This document shows, piece after piece, positions 36,401-50,100 of a DNA stretch of 64,000 bases. The stretch comes from Limnanthes douglasii subsp. nivea (lineage: Eukaryota; Streptophyta; Magnoliopsida; Brassicales; Limnanthaceae). The stretch is from NCBI GenBank assembly GCA_036936605.1, contig JAUPFV010000001.1, positions 171,200,386 through 171,264,385 of the forward strand, read 5' to 3'. Numbering within the stretch: the first letter of the stretch is position 1; each line of letters begins with the position of its first letter. Both the position numbers and the translations under genes were made by a program. The notes under the pieces were generated by a model that was not told the origin of the DNA, made no database searches, and was given only the letters and a program-made list of their open reading frames with translations.

Positions 36401-36854
36401 AAATCTAGAAGAACTTTTTTAAGAATAATTTTAGAGAAAAATAATAAAATTTCTATTTAAAAACAACGTAAAATTCTTTTGTTCGTCCTAAAAGAAACTA
36501 TGGTTTTGATTTATATAAAATCTATGAGATTATATTTTATACATAATTAAACTCATTTAATTTATTAAATAAAACAATAGGTTTTTATTTTTTTACTCAA
36601 ATATTTTATTAAAAATAATAAAATGTTTATTTTCGTCGTTTATTATTTATTTATGTCTCAATTAATTTTTTAATAAAAATATTTCACTAACTCTTCCTGA
36701 TAAATTATTCCTTCGATAGAGACCAAAACCTTAATTTAGTTTTAAGCTTAATACTTAATTGTTGGATTAAAATACAATCTTTTTAAGTATAATTTAGTCC
36801 AAGCAGTTTCTACATTTTATAATATCATAAGACTTATATAATAATTTTTAATAA

Positions 36855-36855
36855 A

Positions 36856-36898
<43 letters not shown>

Positions 36899-36899
36899 T
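36855..36899 (+). repeat. (TTA)n microsatellite
   Basis: About 14 consecutive ATT/TTA triplets. Confidence 0.95.
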
Positions 36900-37227
36900 A
36901 TAAGTCCAATATTTCAATTGATTATCTTAACTAAATTTTATCATAACTGATGTGGATCCATATTTAGATGATTGAAAAAATTTACAAATAGTAGATCTGT
37001 TTAAGTATCTTTGTATTTATTTTAATGAAACTGTAATATAAAAGTAGATGAATGATTGCACTAGTTTAGATGTGAAGGTAGTGAGATTGACTGTATTTAT
37101 TATAGTCATAAGCAGCTCTAGCTATAATCCATGTATATATAAGCAATATTCTTATTGAAAATGCACACAACTTTTTTTATCAATATTTTGTTTTGTGTAA
37201 TTTTGATATGGTATCACAGAAATCACC

Positions 37228-37785
37228 ATGGTTGATGATCCTTACATGTCCCAATCGGAGATCTAAACCAACAACTCCAAGGGTTCCGGATCAGACACCA
37301 AAACTATTGAATCCTCACATCCATTCTACATTCATCATTTAGACCAACTATACCATGTATGTGTTCCCATTAATTTAAATGGTCTCAATTACCAATCATG
37401 GAGCAATGTAGTTTTTCATACCCTCACTGTAAAAAAAATTGGTTTCATCGACGATAGTGTCATATAACCATCACGAAAGAATAAACATCTTCTGTTTGAG
37501 TAATGGAGCCAATATAACAGCATGATAATTTCTTGACTGACTCATATGGTTCAATCAGACATTGCTGAAAGGGTTATCCATAGCAAGACAACACGCAAAG
37601 TATGGGTTGACTTGTGCAACCAATTTTCTCAAAAGAATGTTACAGCCGTGTTTCAGATACAAATCGTCACCACATCACAAGGCACAATGACAGTAGCTGC
37701 ATATTTTACCAAGATCAAGGTATTATGGGATGATCTCGATACATATCATTCCCAATCAACGACAAGCACACATCAAAGAGAAAGA
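37228..37785 (+). pseudogene. Copia gag N-terminal remnant
   Basis: The frame from ATG 37228 shows FYIHHLDQ, LNGLNYQSWS, KKIGFIDDS and KVWVDLCNQFSQKN in order, the hallmark pattern of copia gag proteins, which package the RNA. Several in-frame stops interrupt it. The 37546-37788 part is the longest open piece. Confidence 0.8.
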
Positions 37786-38052
37786 TGAATATCATCTTAT
37801 GTAATTTTTATTGGTTTTTATGAATCTTACAATGCGGTAAGGTACAATGTGTTGATAATGTCACCTCCACCCAATGTTCGCAAACATATTATTTGATTAT
37901 CCAAGAGGTAAAACAACGATATGTATCCACTGTGTCAATTTATGGGAAAACCTAAGAAGTCATACTGCAAAACAACATTAAGAGTTATCCCTTACATCAA
38001 GAAATCACCAAGTCATGGTCTCTTTTTCCATCAGAAAATAATCTGACGCTTA

Positions 38053-38510
38053 ATGTATTTTATGATTCAGATTGGGGTGGATGTCGTATGTCAAGACGGT
38101 TTTACTCTGGTTATTGTGTTTTTTTTGCTCATCACGCATATCATGAAATCAAAGAAACAAACTAATATTTCACAATCATCTGCAAAAGTAGAGTATAGAG
38201 CAATGAAGAACACTTTTTTGGAATTAACCTGGTTGATATACATACTTAAAGATTTGAAGGTCGAATTTGATAAATCGACATCGTTATTTTGTGATAATCA
38301 AGCGGTTTTACATATTGCGACTAATCAAATTTTTCAAAAGCGTATTAAACATATTGAGATTGATTGTCATATAATTCGAGAAAAACTTCAACCCGAGATA
38401 ATTTTTCCATGTTATATTTCTATATAGATGCAATTGGCAGACATATTTACTAAAACATTTAGGAAATATCAATTTAATTTTTTGTATAGCAAGTTGAGAG
38501 TCCTTGATTT
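38053..38510 (+). pseudogene. Copia RNase H C-terminal remnant
   Basis: KSKKQTNISQSSAKVEYRAM, LELTWLIYILKDL, LFCDNQAVLHIATN and RIKHIEIDCHIIREK are visible in order, with QLADIFTK just after a stop near 38428. These are the standard last motifs of copia polyproteins. Confidence 0.85.
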
Positions 38511-38690
38511 AAACTCTCCAACTTGACCGGGGGGAGGGGGGGAAGGGTATTAAAGTATATTTGTCTTTGTTGTATACATAAAATTAGATGGATGGTTGCA
38601 CTAGTGTAGGCATAAAGGTAGTGAGATTGACTTTATTATAGTCATAATTAGCTTTAGCTATAATCCATGTATATATAAGCAGTTTCTTGG

Positions 38691-39259
38691 CGATTTCGTA
38701 AAAATATTTATTGACTTTATATAAGCTATAATCTAAAAACTAGGATACAACGGGTATCTCAAAGTATTAGAGCTAAGTGCCATCAGATTTTGGCGATATA
38801 TGATTTCTAGACCGTTAAATATTGACATCGAGGTCCGGTATTGTTCGTGTGAATGGTAATTTTGATGGTACCAAGATCCAGTACCTCAATCTAAATGATA
38901 ATTTGGACGATAATGGACCTTAATACTACCATAATTTTTATAGTGTGCTTCACTTTGAGAAATATTTGTTACTTATTTCGATTTATGTGGTATTGCATTA
39001 TAGGAGTCAAATTACACAGACCGATGTTAACTTGAATATGTCCAAGATTATAGTAATCTTTTTTCATAATGGTTTATATATGAAATATAAAGTTATTGAG
39101 TGTCATAAGATAATATAGTAAATAAAATTAGTTTTTTTAATATTATTATTATTATATTAAAACGTCTCGATGATGAGCAAAATAGAAAACAATATCGAGT
39201 AGCGTTTGAACGTCAGTGATCTAGAGTTTACAAATGGTGTTAAGTAAAAGTATCTTATG
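38691..39259. other. Spacer right of the copia element
   Basis: Nothing recognised apart from possible upstream remnants of the next fragment after about 39180. Confidence 0.45.
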
Positions 39260-39460
39260 AGAAAATCGATTGGTCAAACAAAGTGTGGATGTTCTTTCAA
39301 GGTGAAAGGAAATTAGGTTAATCCAGATCAATGATCCTTAGAGATTATATGTGGCACGCACAATCATCGAATGGTGAAATATTTTGAAGGTTGTTCGTAC
39401 ATGAGTAAATTATCAAAATACAAGTTGGAAAAATTAGAGCAACTTACATTGACAAGAGCA
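39260..39460 (+). pseudogene. FAR1-type DNA-binding / MULE transposase N-terminal scrap
   Basis: In one frame: GQTKCGCSFKVKG, then after two stops LEIICGTHNHRMVKYFEGCS and YMSKLSKYKLEKLEQLT. The TKCGC...CGTHNH...F.G pattern is that of plant FAR1-related and MULE transposases. A stop (TGA) falls where the family usually has Trp. No DDE core was found to the right. Confidence 0.65.
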
Positions 39461-39469
39461 CACTGTATA

Positions 39470-42400
39470 TAATGATCGACAAAAATATTGTTTTATGGAC
39501 AAATTCGGCTGGTTAGAGCTGCAATACATGTTGTGCGACCTCAAAAGGTTAATTTATTTTAAAATAATAGGTATAATAAAGATATATGTGACGTTATTAC
39601 ATATATTATTGTTACACAACTGATTAATGTAGATTATTACCAGATTTTTCCAAAATGAGGTACAATATGCCTTTTTTGAGATTGTGAGAGCAACCCCGAC
39701 ATGTTAGACTTCTCATGTCATGTTTTTGTTTATATCCAGAGAGAAAATTGGTACCTGGAAACAAGGCAAAGACAATGTCAATGACACATTAACAGAAACA
39801 TTCTTGCAAATACAAATAAGTACATAAAATAGAAAAATGTTTTTGATCGCTTTATGGTTTTGTGGAATGAAATAGTCTTTTTGAATACCGAAAGTGAATT
39901 TGAAAGCAGTCGGACTTACATGAAACTTGAGTTCAAATATTATTCGCAAACAATCAAATACACTGAAATCTCGTGGTTAATCTTCTATATTGATAAGTTT
40001 GTCACGTGAAAAGCTAATGAATCCATGTATTTCGGAAACACAAACACTAATTGGGTGAATAGCACTTATCCCTATCTAAAGCGTTATGTTGGTTTGAGTA
40101 GACTTAACTTTGATTTTTTTTTTTTGGGTAAGGTTCGTTGTTTAGTCAAGATGCAACATGGAGCAATGAAATGATCATTTGAAATAAGTTGCTAATAGCA
40201 CAACACAATTATTAACATATGTTGTTCAACAAAATTAAATGTAACATCTCAAACGCTACTTTAGATAAAATTCAGCTCTCTAAAAATCTCTAATAATATC
40301 AAAGTGGATGCCACAAATTTCGTTTTTGCATTTCAAGATACACACGATTTACCGTGTTGGTACAAGATTCATGAGTTATTGAAATGACATTTTATTGACC
40401 TTTAGATTCTTTGGACGATCATTAAAAACATCAGATATAATCATACATACAAATCTAACAAAGATAACACTCCTGAAAGAATTTTTTTTTGTTCAAGTTG
40501 TCATTGACAAATACCAAAAGCGTATAAAACATATTTACAAGAAATGATTTGAAATAGTTTATCTAAAATTATCTTTATGTGTACAACCTAAGAAATTTAA
40601 ACATTGTTAGTTATCAACATGTCAAGCGTAAATTATTATTCACGTTTTCTTCTAGATAAGATAAATCACATTTTAAACATGTACAAAAATCATTGAAAAC
40701 AAAAGCACCTTCATTATGTGTAATTTTTAAAACTTCATCGGTCAAAGTGTAAAGATTGAGCAAAACTCCGACAGTTCATTTTGAAATTCTGCCACAAGCT
40801 AGTAGAGTTATTTGTCCGCATGATGAACGTTCTCTTTGTGGAACTTCCATATAATCAAGCAATAGTTTTAGTGAAATTAGAACTTTGTTGGTTATTGTTC
40901 AAATGTTAACACAAGTTAATAAAAACAATTAGTCGTAGTATAATTAATAGTCTAAGAAACGAGCCATAATACTGGTTTTGAATTTCAGTTTATTGATAAA
41001 AAAAGATACAATGGATAATTTTTTATGCACTATCGACCTTTTATAAATACGGTTAATGATGTACATCTCAATGGTCCTTGCAAGTTTTGAGCATTTTCAT
41101 ATGGTTTGTATGGACATCTGGATGGGTGGAAGATAGTTAGATAGTTTCTTAGTTTCTTACTATGAGCTTATCGATATTATTTCGATTTATATATTGGTAT
41201 TTAGTGATCCATATGAGTTAGAAAAAGATAAAGAAAGTCTCATCTATTTTAAATATAGTGAAGGTATATATAATTAGATGACAATATTGTCTATTTGAGT
41301 GGATATCATATTAAAGTTTAACGACAACATCTGTTTTTTAGTGTATATCTAAAACAGTTTATAATGTTTTACCAATACGAAAAACACCTCATCCAATGTC
41401 TAAAAATAAAAAAATAAAACTCGATTTGATTTTGTCAATAAGAACTATTTATTTATAAAAGAATTTGATGTTTACATTTGAAGTTTGTGACTGAATTAAG
41501 ATAAGTTAGACATCATAATTTATTTAATTTATTTATATAAAATTTTATTGTAAAAGATTCATCGTGCGCACCAATATACCCATATTGTATTGCATTGCTT
41601 AAACTATAAGCAATAGACTATGAGCTACTGATTACACCTCGTTGTAAAAGATATATAAATATTTGAAATTTTCTTTCTGCGAGCAACAACCCCCAAATGA
41701 CTGAATTATATGAACTCTTTTAATCATCACGTATAATATGTTTTGGAACTATTTTTCATTGTAATGTTTTTGTACTACATATTTGTTCGATTTTATTTAA
41801 TACAAACCTATAAATGAAAACATCAAACTTAAAATGATAACATTAAAAAAAATAACGCATTAGTGTAAGAAGAGTTATATTTTTGCTAGTCTATAAGTTT
41901 GGTATACACATCTATTTATACTTGTTTTACTTTTTTTTAACGAGTTTTATTTTCACCTTGTGCATTTGAGGTTTGGTAATAAAATCGGTAAAATGCAAAG
42001 AGAACTCTTTAAATGCCATTTTTGTCGTATTGTAGGTAGGTCGTAGATCTAATAATTTGGTACCGGTTTCAAATATTCTCACTTGATAGAGATTCATTCT
42101 CCTCCACATGCAAGTGAAATCTGTGTGGCCTGATTCATATCGTAAATTGTTTCGTCACAAAATCGTATTATTTTATCGATCACTGTATCCTTCAATATAT
42201 CGATAACTTGCAAAAATCATGAATCTTTAATCACAGTCCAATACATATCATAGACATTAAAAATATCTTTTATTCAAAATTTGTAAATGAAGATTTAATG
42301 AAGGTTTGATTGGTATATATAGAAAACTAAATGGTGAATTAGTGAAAGTAGTTTCAGATAAGATTATATAAAAAATGGTGAATAAATGAACCAATAGTGT

Positions 42401-45185
42401 TATGACGCGTACACACAAGAGAAATATTCTAGTTCGATATATCTGGCTAACGTACAACCAGAAAAAATGATTTTCTTTTACAAAAGGGTTTTCGGCCGTA
42501 CCCGGACTGGTTCCACTGAAAAAAGAGAAACTTTCTGAAAAAATCAAACTTGATACTATTAAAGTTTTTTTTATATAAATGAAATGGTGTCTGGTTCCGA
42601 CGAAACATTGGCCTAGTATTGTCGGACCTTAGGTAAAGAGTTGGGGAAATAGAACGAGGAAAGATTGTTGGGTTCTGATAGATGTGTATGTCTAAAAGCA
42701 CTTCGATCTTAAACCTTTTTTATATATAAGACTACATAATTAAGTACTTAAAAACCATATTAATAGTAAACGGTTACGAGAACCACAAAACTATATACTA
42801 TAAATACATAATAGAACGGTAATTTACGAAAGTCGAATAAAAAACAATTATAATTGATCCACCATTATAGTTTTTTTATTCGTGAAATAGTTATATTCTT
42901 TTGATAGTCATTTTTGATAGTTTTTTATTTTTTTTCTTTTAAGTGAAAATTAATCTAAAATATTTAATTTTTCTCCCTTTTTTTCATAAACATAATAAGG
43001 TTCATAAATATCAACGGCAGTTAATTATATTTGGTTAAAGGATGATTCAGTTTATTTATATTCCAAAGTCTATTGATTATCCATTTTCGTGAAATATAGT
43101 GTTTCGACCAAATATTTGGTTTTAATTTTTCAAATATCCATTTTAAATAAAATTAGTTTTTTCATATGTCGACTATCTATTTTTCATGACAAATAACCAT
43201 CGAGTATCTATTTTTCATAAGATTACTCTTTTGACTATCTATTTTCGATAAAATTAGATAATAGTTCTCCACCATATTTATTTTTTTATTCAAAGATATT
43301 AATTAGTTATTTTTTTGAAATTATTAAATCAATATATATTTGTTATTCAATATTGTTTTCCATAATCTTCACGTATAATATCTTTTTATTTAAAAAATAA
43401 AACCATATGTGAATAAAATAAAATAAATAAATAATTAAAATTATATAATATTTACAAATATGATGTATGTTTGAAAATATCATACATTTTAAACCCTTTC
43501 AAATCCAATCTATCGTGTTTAGCCAATAAACTTATCTTTTCCAAATTTGAAACTATAAAAATATTTAAAAAGAAAATCAAATACAAACCCTCCCCACCAA
43601 AAAGTATAAAATAAAAAACACATATTTATTACCAAACTTGAACCCAACACAATAAATATATAGAGTTTATTGTTTTGGTTTTGGAGTTTTTAAATTTGTT
43701 CAAGTTTGATAAAACACGAAATTAAGATAAATAGATTTTGATTTGGACAAAAAATAGAAAATAAAAAAAATAAGCATAAATATTCAAACCAAATATATAA
43801 AGTTATTAATAAATTATCATATAACATAGAACTTATAATATATATATATATATATATCTAAAATAACGTAAATAAAAAAATATAAGAAAACACTTAAAAG
43901 TTTTATAGCCAAACCAAACCAAACTAAAATATTAATTAAAACTAGTTTATCCTAAATTAATATATATAGTCAAATCAAATGAAAAAATATTTTTTTTCAC
44001 GACCTAATAACTTTCTAGAGTAAATATAAATAAAAGAGAACAAAATGTTTTAATATATAATTTATTTTTTAAAATATTTTTTTAAATAAATACTTTAAAA
44101 ACATCTGAAAATTAAAATAAACCTCAAAATTGGAAGCTGTTTAAAATATTATATAAAACAAAGTAAATGATCATGAATGAATAAACTTTAAATGTAAACT
44201 AAAATTTCAAATTTACCTAATTAAATAATAAAAATATATCAAATTTGTTTTAAAAATACTAAAAAAATTAAAAAAATTAATTAATTAGCTAATTATTTTG
44301 ATGATAAATAAAAATTATTCTATTTAAAAACAAATTATTATATTATCTATTCTTTCCGAAAGATTAAAAATGACAAGGCGATCTTACCTATTGTTAAAAA
44401 ATGAAATATATAAAAAATAATATTACTATTAAAGTAATATTCGATTATAAAAAGTTTATTAAAATAAATAAAGAAAGAAATACAATTGTTACAAGAATTG
44501 TGTTTGAAATTTATTAAATTTTGATAAAAGAATCCACCAAAGATCTTCAAAATCCCGTTTTATAACGTGTTTTAATCGAAGATCTATGCCATAAACTACA
44601 AATCTAAAAATAATCATAAGACTATCAGGAAGAAATTACATATCTAGAATAAATAAATAAAATTACTAAATCATATGATAAACAATATTATATATGAAGA
44701 GAAGTACCTTCCATGATATTTGTCAAACTCTTAACTGAAATTTTCGTAACGTTGTCAAACTCCATGGCAAATAGCTGAGATAAAAAAAAACAAAAAAAAA
44801 CATACGGTAAAGAAAAGTAAAAAATCTAAATAGACAAATAATTAATAAAAAAATCGATTATAAAAACAAATAAAAACTGTAGAAAATATAAAAAGAATAC
44901 TACCCCTAGAAAAGATAAAAATGGACACAATTTTAAAATTCAGAAAATAGATAAAATGAATTGAAAGAGAACATGAATCTATAAAAATATCTTTTGATTT
45001 AAATAAAAAAGCCAAAAACACATAGTGAAATACGTAGTATATTTACACAAATGTAAATTGATAGAATGCTACCTAAAACGTACTTATATTTAGTCTGTAT
45101 AAATCTAGAAACAACATACTTATATTTAATTTTGTATAAATCTAGAAACATACGACTAAATCTATAAAACAACATATTGGTCCTG
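39470..45185. other. Long AT-rich region without recognised genes
   Basis: Read on both strands. Open frames of 60-96 codons exist but none has recognisable protein character. It includes a (TA)10 run near 43838-43857 and three diverged copies of a GACTATCTATTTTTCAT-type motif at about 43170, 43207 and 43233. The density of A/T homopolymers suggests old, decayed repeats. Confidence 0.6.
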
Positions 45186-45360
45186 AATGGGGTAGCCGAG
45201 TTGGTTGAGTAAGGCATGTTTGTGACTAAAGATCATGAGTTCGAGTCCCTCTGTATATCGAACCTTCTCGCGTTGGTTTGCAGACTATTCCGTCAGACCG
45301 AAGGTTTACCTTATGCGCACTCCTGGCACTCTGAACTCAGTATAACAATAAGATGGCATA
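45186..45360 (+). mobile_element. tRNA-derived SINE-like sequence
   Basis: TAGCCGAGTTGG (45193-45204) is a good RNA polymerase III A box. AGTTCGAGTCC (45239-45249) is a good B box, 35 bases further on. The T stem and acceptor stem do not pair, so it is not a working tRNA. About 100 bases of non-tRNA body follow, ending near ATAACAATAAGATGGCATAG. Confidence 0.6.
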
Positions 45361-45819
45361 GTAAAACACTAATTCAATGTTTATAAGCACATTGAATCAA
45401 TGCTTTTACTTTAGTATATATAATTTTACTTTAGTATATATAATTAGTTCATTAAATAAATATGTACGATAAAATTAATTTTATTTAAAATAAATATTAA
45501 AAATTAAAATCGGATTATTTCTAAATAAAATATATGTTGTTAAAATTAATAATAAAAAATTAAATTCAAAGATTTTCTTTAATGGTAAAACATTAACATT
45601 TGGGTATAAATAGAAAAGCCGTCGCGTTCATGATCCATCTTTCTCTATATTACAACTTTTTATTATTTAAATATTTATGTAGCTAAATTCGTTTCAATTC
45701 GTGACTCGATCTTCTCTTTGAAGATTGTTCTTCTAGGACCACTAGTAGTATGGCTATCTACAAAGAGGTGGCTGTATTTTTTCTTTAAAGAATTTGCATT
45801 CTTGCTGTGATTTTGAAGA
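45361..45819. other. Spacer left of LINE copy 2, may include its 5' leader
   Basis: AT-rich. The stretch TTTACTTTAGTATATATAAT is duplicated in tandem near 45405-45444. No gene is seen. Confidence 0.45.
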
Positions 45820-46920
45820 ATGGAAGAATACCTTGTTCTCAGTTCTTCAAGCCTGCAAAACATAGTTCAACAATGTGAAATTCCTTATCAACAAAGGTCA
45901 TATTCCCAAGTTGTTCAACAACCAAATCCTAAGACAACCTACGAAATCAAACCCTTTGTCACTCAGCACAAGGTTGATCATATAGCTATCCAATTTGAAG
46001 ATCAAATTTATGATGATCTATTGAAAAATGCATCTTACACCTTAATAGGTAAATTCAAGAAAGACCTGCCAAATAAAGTTGTTCTTGACAAATATTTTGA
46101 AGAAAAAAAATTCAATGGTGATTTCACCTATACCAACTAGGATTCGAGACATTTGTTTCTTGAGTTCTCTTTAAAAGAAGATATAAGAAAAATTTGGTCT
46201 CGTGGATTTTGGACAGTGGGCGAATACTCCATGAGAATTTTGAAATGGCTTCTTTCTTTCAATGTCAAGAAAGAATATCCTTTGGTTCTTATATGGACTA
46301 GAATTGAAAGATTACCTGAGCATCTTTACAGTGAATGAATCATCAACTCCATTGCATCATCAATTCGTACTCCTCTTAAGACATGAATTCATCATAGGAA
46401 TAAAGCAATGTACAATCCGTGCTACGCATGAGTGGAAATTGATATCTCCAAGAAGCTTCAGAATCAAGTTTGGCTGGGTTTTGGTTGCAACAGGTTAGCT
46501 TGGATTACTTTAAGCTATAAAGACGTTCCAATATACTGTGACAAATGCTTCCACGTGGGGCATGGCTCTTCAAGCTGTAAAAGAACCTTAGTTAACAGTG
46601 ATGATATCACAAAAGAAACACCCTCTGTTATTAACACCATATAGGCTGCCATTGAAGAAACTTCCTTAAGTGAAAAGAATGTGATACCTGAACATGTAAC
46701 TATAGTTAGTCAAACAACTGAAGCGAACAATGAAGAGCTAATTAGAAATTCAGGACAGATGAATAAAGATTCAACAAAAGGAAAGATATCTGATAAAATG
46801 AATGAGATACCTAAAGATCTATTGCATGATGAAGACATGATTAATGCTATCAAATATCTTGATAACATTATGGCTTTCCTCAACATACTGGTACAAATAC
46901 TTCTCATGTTATTAAACTGA
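45820..46920 (+). pseudogene. LINE ORF1 (DUF4283-like domain plus CCHC knuckle)
   Basis: SYTLIGKFKKDLPNKVVLDK begins the DUF4283-like RNA-binding region. After a stop at 46138 it continues with HLFLEFSLKEDIRKIWSRGF and KEYPLVLIWTRIERLPEHLY, breaks again, and resumes with LAWITLSYKDVPIYCDKCFH. The knuckle CDKCFHVGHGSSSC (46538-46579) is intact in spacing. The protein would coat the element RNA. Confidence 0.82.
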
Positions 46921-47110
46921 CTTCTGTGAAGGATAACACTGGGAGCCTTCCACCATCTCCTGCTCTCAAATACAAAAACGTTGACTCCAGTTTTCAAAAA
47001 TTCATGGATAAAAAACTAAAGCAAACAAGAAGAGGCAAAAGAAACAAGCCTTTGGTCATAAAATATCTTCAATTTAGCGAGACTAAAAGATCTTCTCTTA
47101 AAATCCCCAA

Positions 47111-50100
47111 ATGATCAAGCTCTTAAGCTGGAACATTCGTGGGGTAGGCAAGCAATCTTCTATCAGAAGACTTAAATCAATTATAAAAAAAAGAAGGTAT
47201 AATATTACTGTTTTTACCAGAGCCCATGTTAAGCTGCGATGAAATCATTGCTCTATCTTCTAAGCTTAAGTTGTCTAACTCACTTGCTAATGTTTCTATT
47301 AAAATATGGGTGTTTTGGCATAAAGATCTGGACATAAACATTCGGGTGGACAACATCCAATGCTGTCACATGGAAGCTAATCATTCTTTACTAAATAGGA
47401 AGGTCAACATCACATGTATCTATGCTAAATGTCAAAGAAATAGCGGAATGGAGTTATGGAATGATATGAAATCCTTGGCACCTACTATAAAGGAATAGCT
47501 GGTTCTGGGGGATTTTAATTTTATCCTATCTCCCTCTGAGCAATCTAGTTGTACCAACTTCTGTCATCAAAGTGATAATGACTTCCATGACATGATTGAA
47601 GACTTCCATTTAGAGGATGTTGGGTATGTAGGTACAAGGTTTACTTGGACTAACAAAACAAGATAGAGAAGACTTGATAGGGTCTTGTTTAATCAGGACT
47701 GGTCTGAATGCTTTGCTATTACTAAAGTCTCACATTTAGCCCGTACATGTTCATACCACATACCTCATTGTATCTCAATAACTAAAGACATTAAAAGACA
47801 AAGTAGCTCTTTCATATTTCTCAATATTTAGACCATGGATAAAGAATTCTTGGGGTTTGTTGAAACTAACTGGTCCATCCCTATGATGGGATATCCTCTT
47901 TATGTCTACTGGAACAAACTAAAAAGGTTGAAAACTTCCCTAAAAAAATTAAACAAGAAACTTTTGGTAACTTGTTTGACAAGATAAAACAGGCTGAAGA
48001 TAACTTACAGATTTGTGAGGACAATTACAGAGTATCTAACAACATTCATAACAAAACTAGCCTCTTTAAAGCTACTGCCGAGCACCTACTTTCCTTGACC
48101 ATGAAGGAAGAATAATAGAGATAAAAATCACATGCAAGCTGGTTAATAAATGGTGACATAAATACTAAATTATACCACAATTATGTTATGAAGAAAAGAA
48201 GGCAAAGAGGAATTAAAGGCATCAAAATCAATAACATGTGGATAAAAGATGAAGAAACTATCAACAACTCTGCTTAGGCCTATTTCTCAAATATTCTCTC
48301 ATCTCCTTCTTATCCGAATAAGCATATTGAAATAAAAAGTTTGAATAACAGTTTTTAATGTAATCCCTAAACTAGTGGATGAGTCTGATAACAAAAAGTT
48401 ACTAACTGAGCCTACTGAATCTGAAATTTGGTCTATCATACAAAGTCTGAATCCTACTGGAGCAGCTGAGATTGATGGCTTTACCAAGTGCTTTTACACC
48501 ACTTGTTGGCACATTAAAAGGTTGACATTTGTAATGCTCTTAAATCCTTCATCCTTGACCAATCTATTCCTAAAAGGATATTGGCAACATGCAACTGTCT
48601 TATACCTAAGACAGATAATCCTTCTAGTTGGAGTCAATATAGACCCATTAGTTTATGCATACTAACCAATAAAATAATATCTAAATTGATTAATTATAGA
48701 CTTTCAGGGATTCTACCTAAACTCATATCTCAAGCGCAGGAGGTTTATGTACAGGGAAGATCAATACAAGATAACATCCTCATTGCTAAGGAGTTAATTC
48801 ATGACATAGGAAGGAAAACTAAAGTTGTAAATGTGGTCATTAAGCTGGACATGTCCAAAGTTTTTGACAACTTAGCTCACAACTTTATTACAAAGGTTAT
48901 GAAGAGGTTTGGTTTCAGTTATGAGGTTATTAAATTTATTAATAACATTATAAAATCACTAAACATTTCCTTAATTATTAATGGCAATTATGTGGGCTTC
49001 TTCAAAGCTAATAGAGTTGTGAGACAAGGTGATCCCTTGTCTCCTAGCCTCTTTATACTAGCATAAGAAGTACTAATTAGAGGAATGAATCAAATTTTTG
49101 ACTCTAATAAAAAACTGAAATATTCTAATAGAGGGAACATAAGAATTCATGTATCAGCATTTACTAATGATGTATTGGTATTTACTAATGGTTCTCATGA
49201 TGCTATAGAGAAAATTTCTTAGTTCTTGCAGGTTTATCAAAATATCTTAGGACAATCTATAAACAAAAAGAAAATTGATATTATATCTGCTTCAAGCATG
49301 TCTATGGACAGAAGAACCAGCCTCACAATTCAAACTAGTTTTAACATATCTCTTCTTCCAACTACTTATTTGGGGATAACACTCAATCCCCATAATAAGT
49401 CAACAAACTTCACTCCATTGATTGAAAAGATTAAAGATAGAATTTCTAACTGGGAAGGCAAGTTGTTATTCTATGGTGGACGTCTCATTTTGATTAAAAT
49501 CTGTTCTTATGTCTATTCCCCTCTATTGGGAGCTGCTGGCTTCCCTCGACTATCATAACAAAGATTGAAAGACTAATGAACAGGTTCTTGTGCGGTTCAA
49601 GCAGTGAGGCCAAAAAAATACACTAGTCTAATTGGCCTTCCATTTGTAAGCCATTTGAGGATGGGGGACTCAATATCAATAGCTTAATGAACATACAGAA
49701 GGCATTTTTCCTACATCTCTCTGGGATAATCTCCTACATAATATCTACTGCTCTGAAAAGCATCCTTTACAAGTGGGTTCTAAGTATGGATCTCAAACTT
49801 GGAAGAGGTTAGTTAAGATAATGGATTTTATTGAAGATCATATGAAGTGGAACATTGGATGTGGCAATATGGATATATGGTTAGATAATTGGTTCGACAT
49901 ACTTCATCTTATAAAACTAAATCCTAACCATAGCAACAACTGGTTATAAAGGTAAGCATATAAGTTCTCTGTGGGATGGAAACTAGTGAATATGAGTGAG
50001 CTTAAGTGTTTATTTAGTGACTATAACATTAGCTTATCCACTAATATTAAAATCAATAACTTAACTAAAGATACTATCCTATGGACTTTATCAAAGGATC

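Larger units (their letters stand above)
36990..38690 (+). mobile_element. Internally deleted Ty1/copia retrotransposon
   Basis: The left LTR part (about 37030-37205) and the right part (about 38580-38685) share GGTAGTGAGATTGACT and CTATAATCCATGTATATATA in the same order. TGGTATCACAGAA at 37209 is a slightly altered primer binding site. A gag start and the RNase H end are present, but protease, integrase and most of the reverse transcriptase are gone. A G-rich polypurine tract lies at 38528-38548. Confidence 0.82.

Noticed and set aside
42257..42701. Two overlapping open frames of 84 and 96 codons
   Set aside because: Found in AT-rich spacer with no homology, codon pattern or promoter; such lengths are expected by chance here.
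45186..45260. Possible tRNA gene
   Set aside because: A and B boxes are good, but the T stem and acceptor stem do not pair and there is no cloverleaf; it fits a SINE head.
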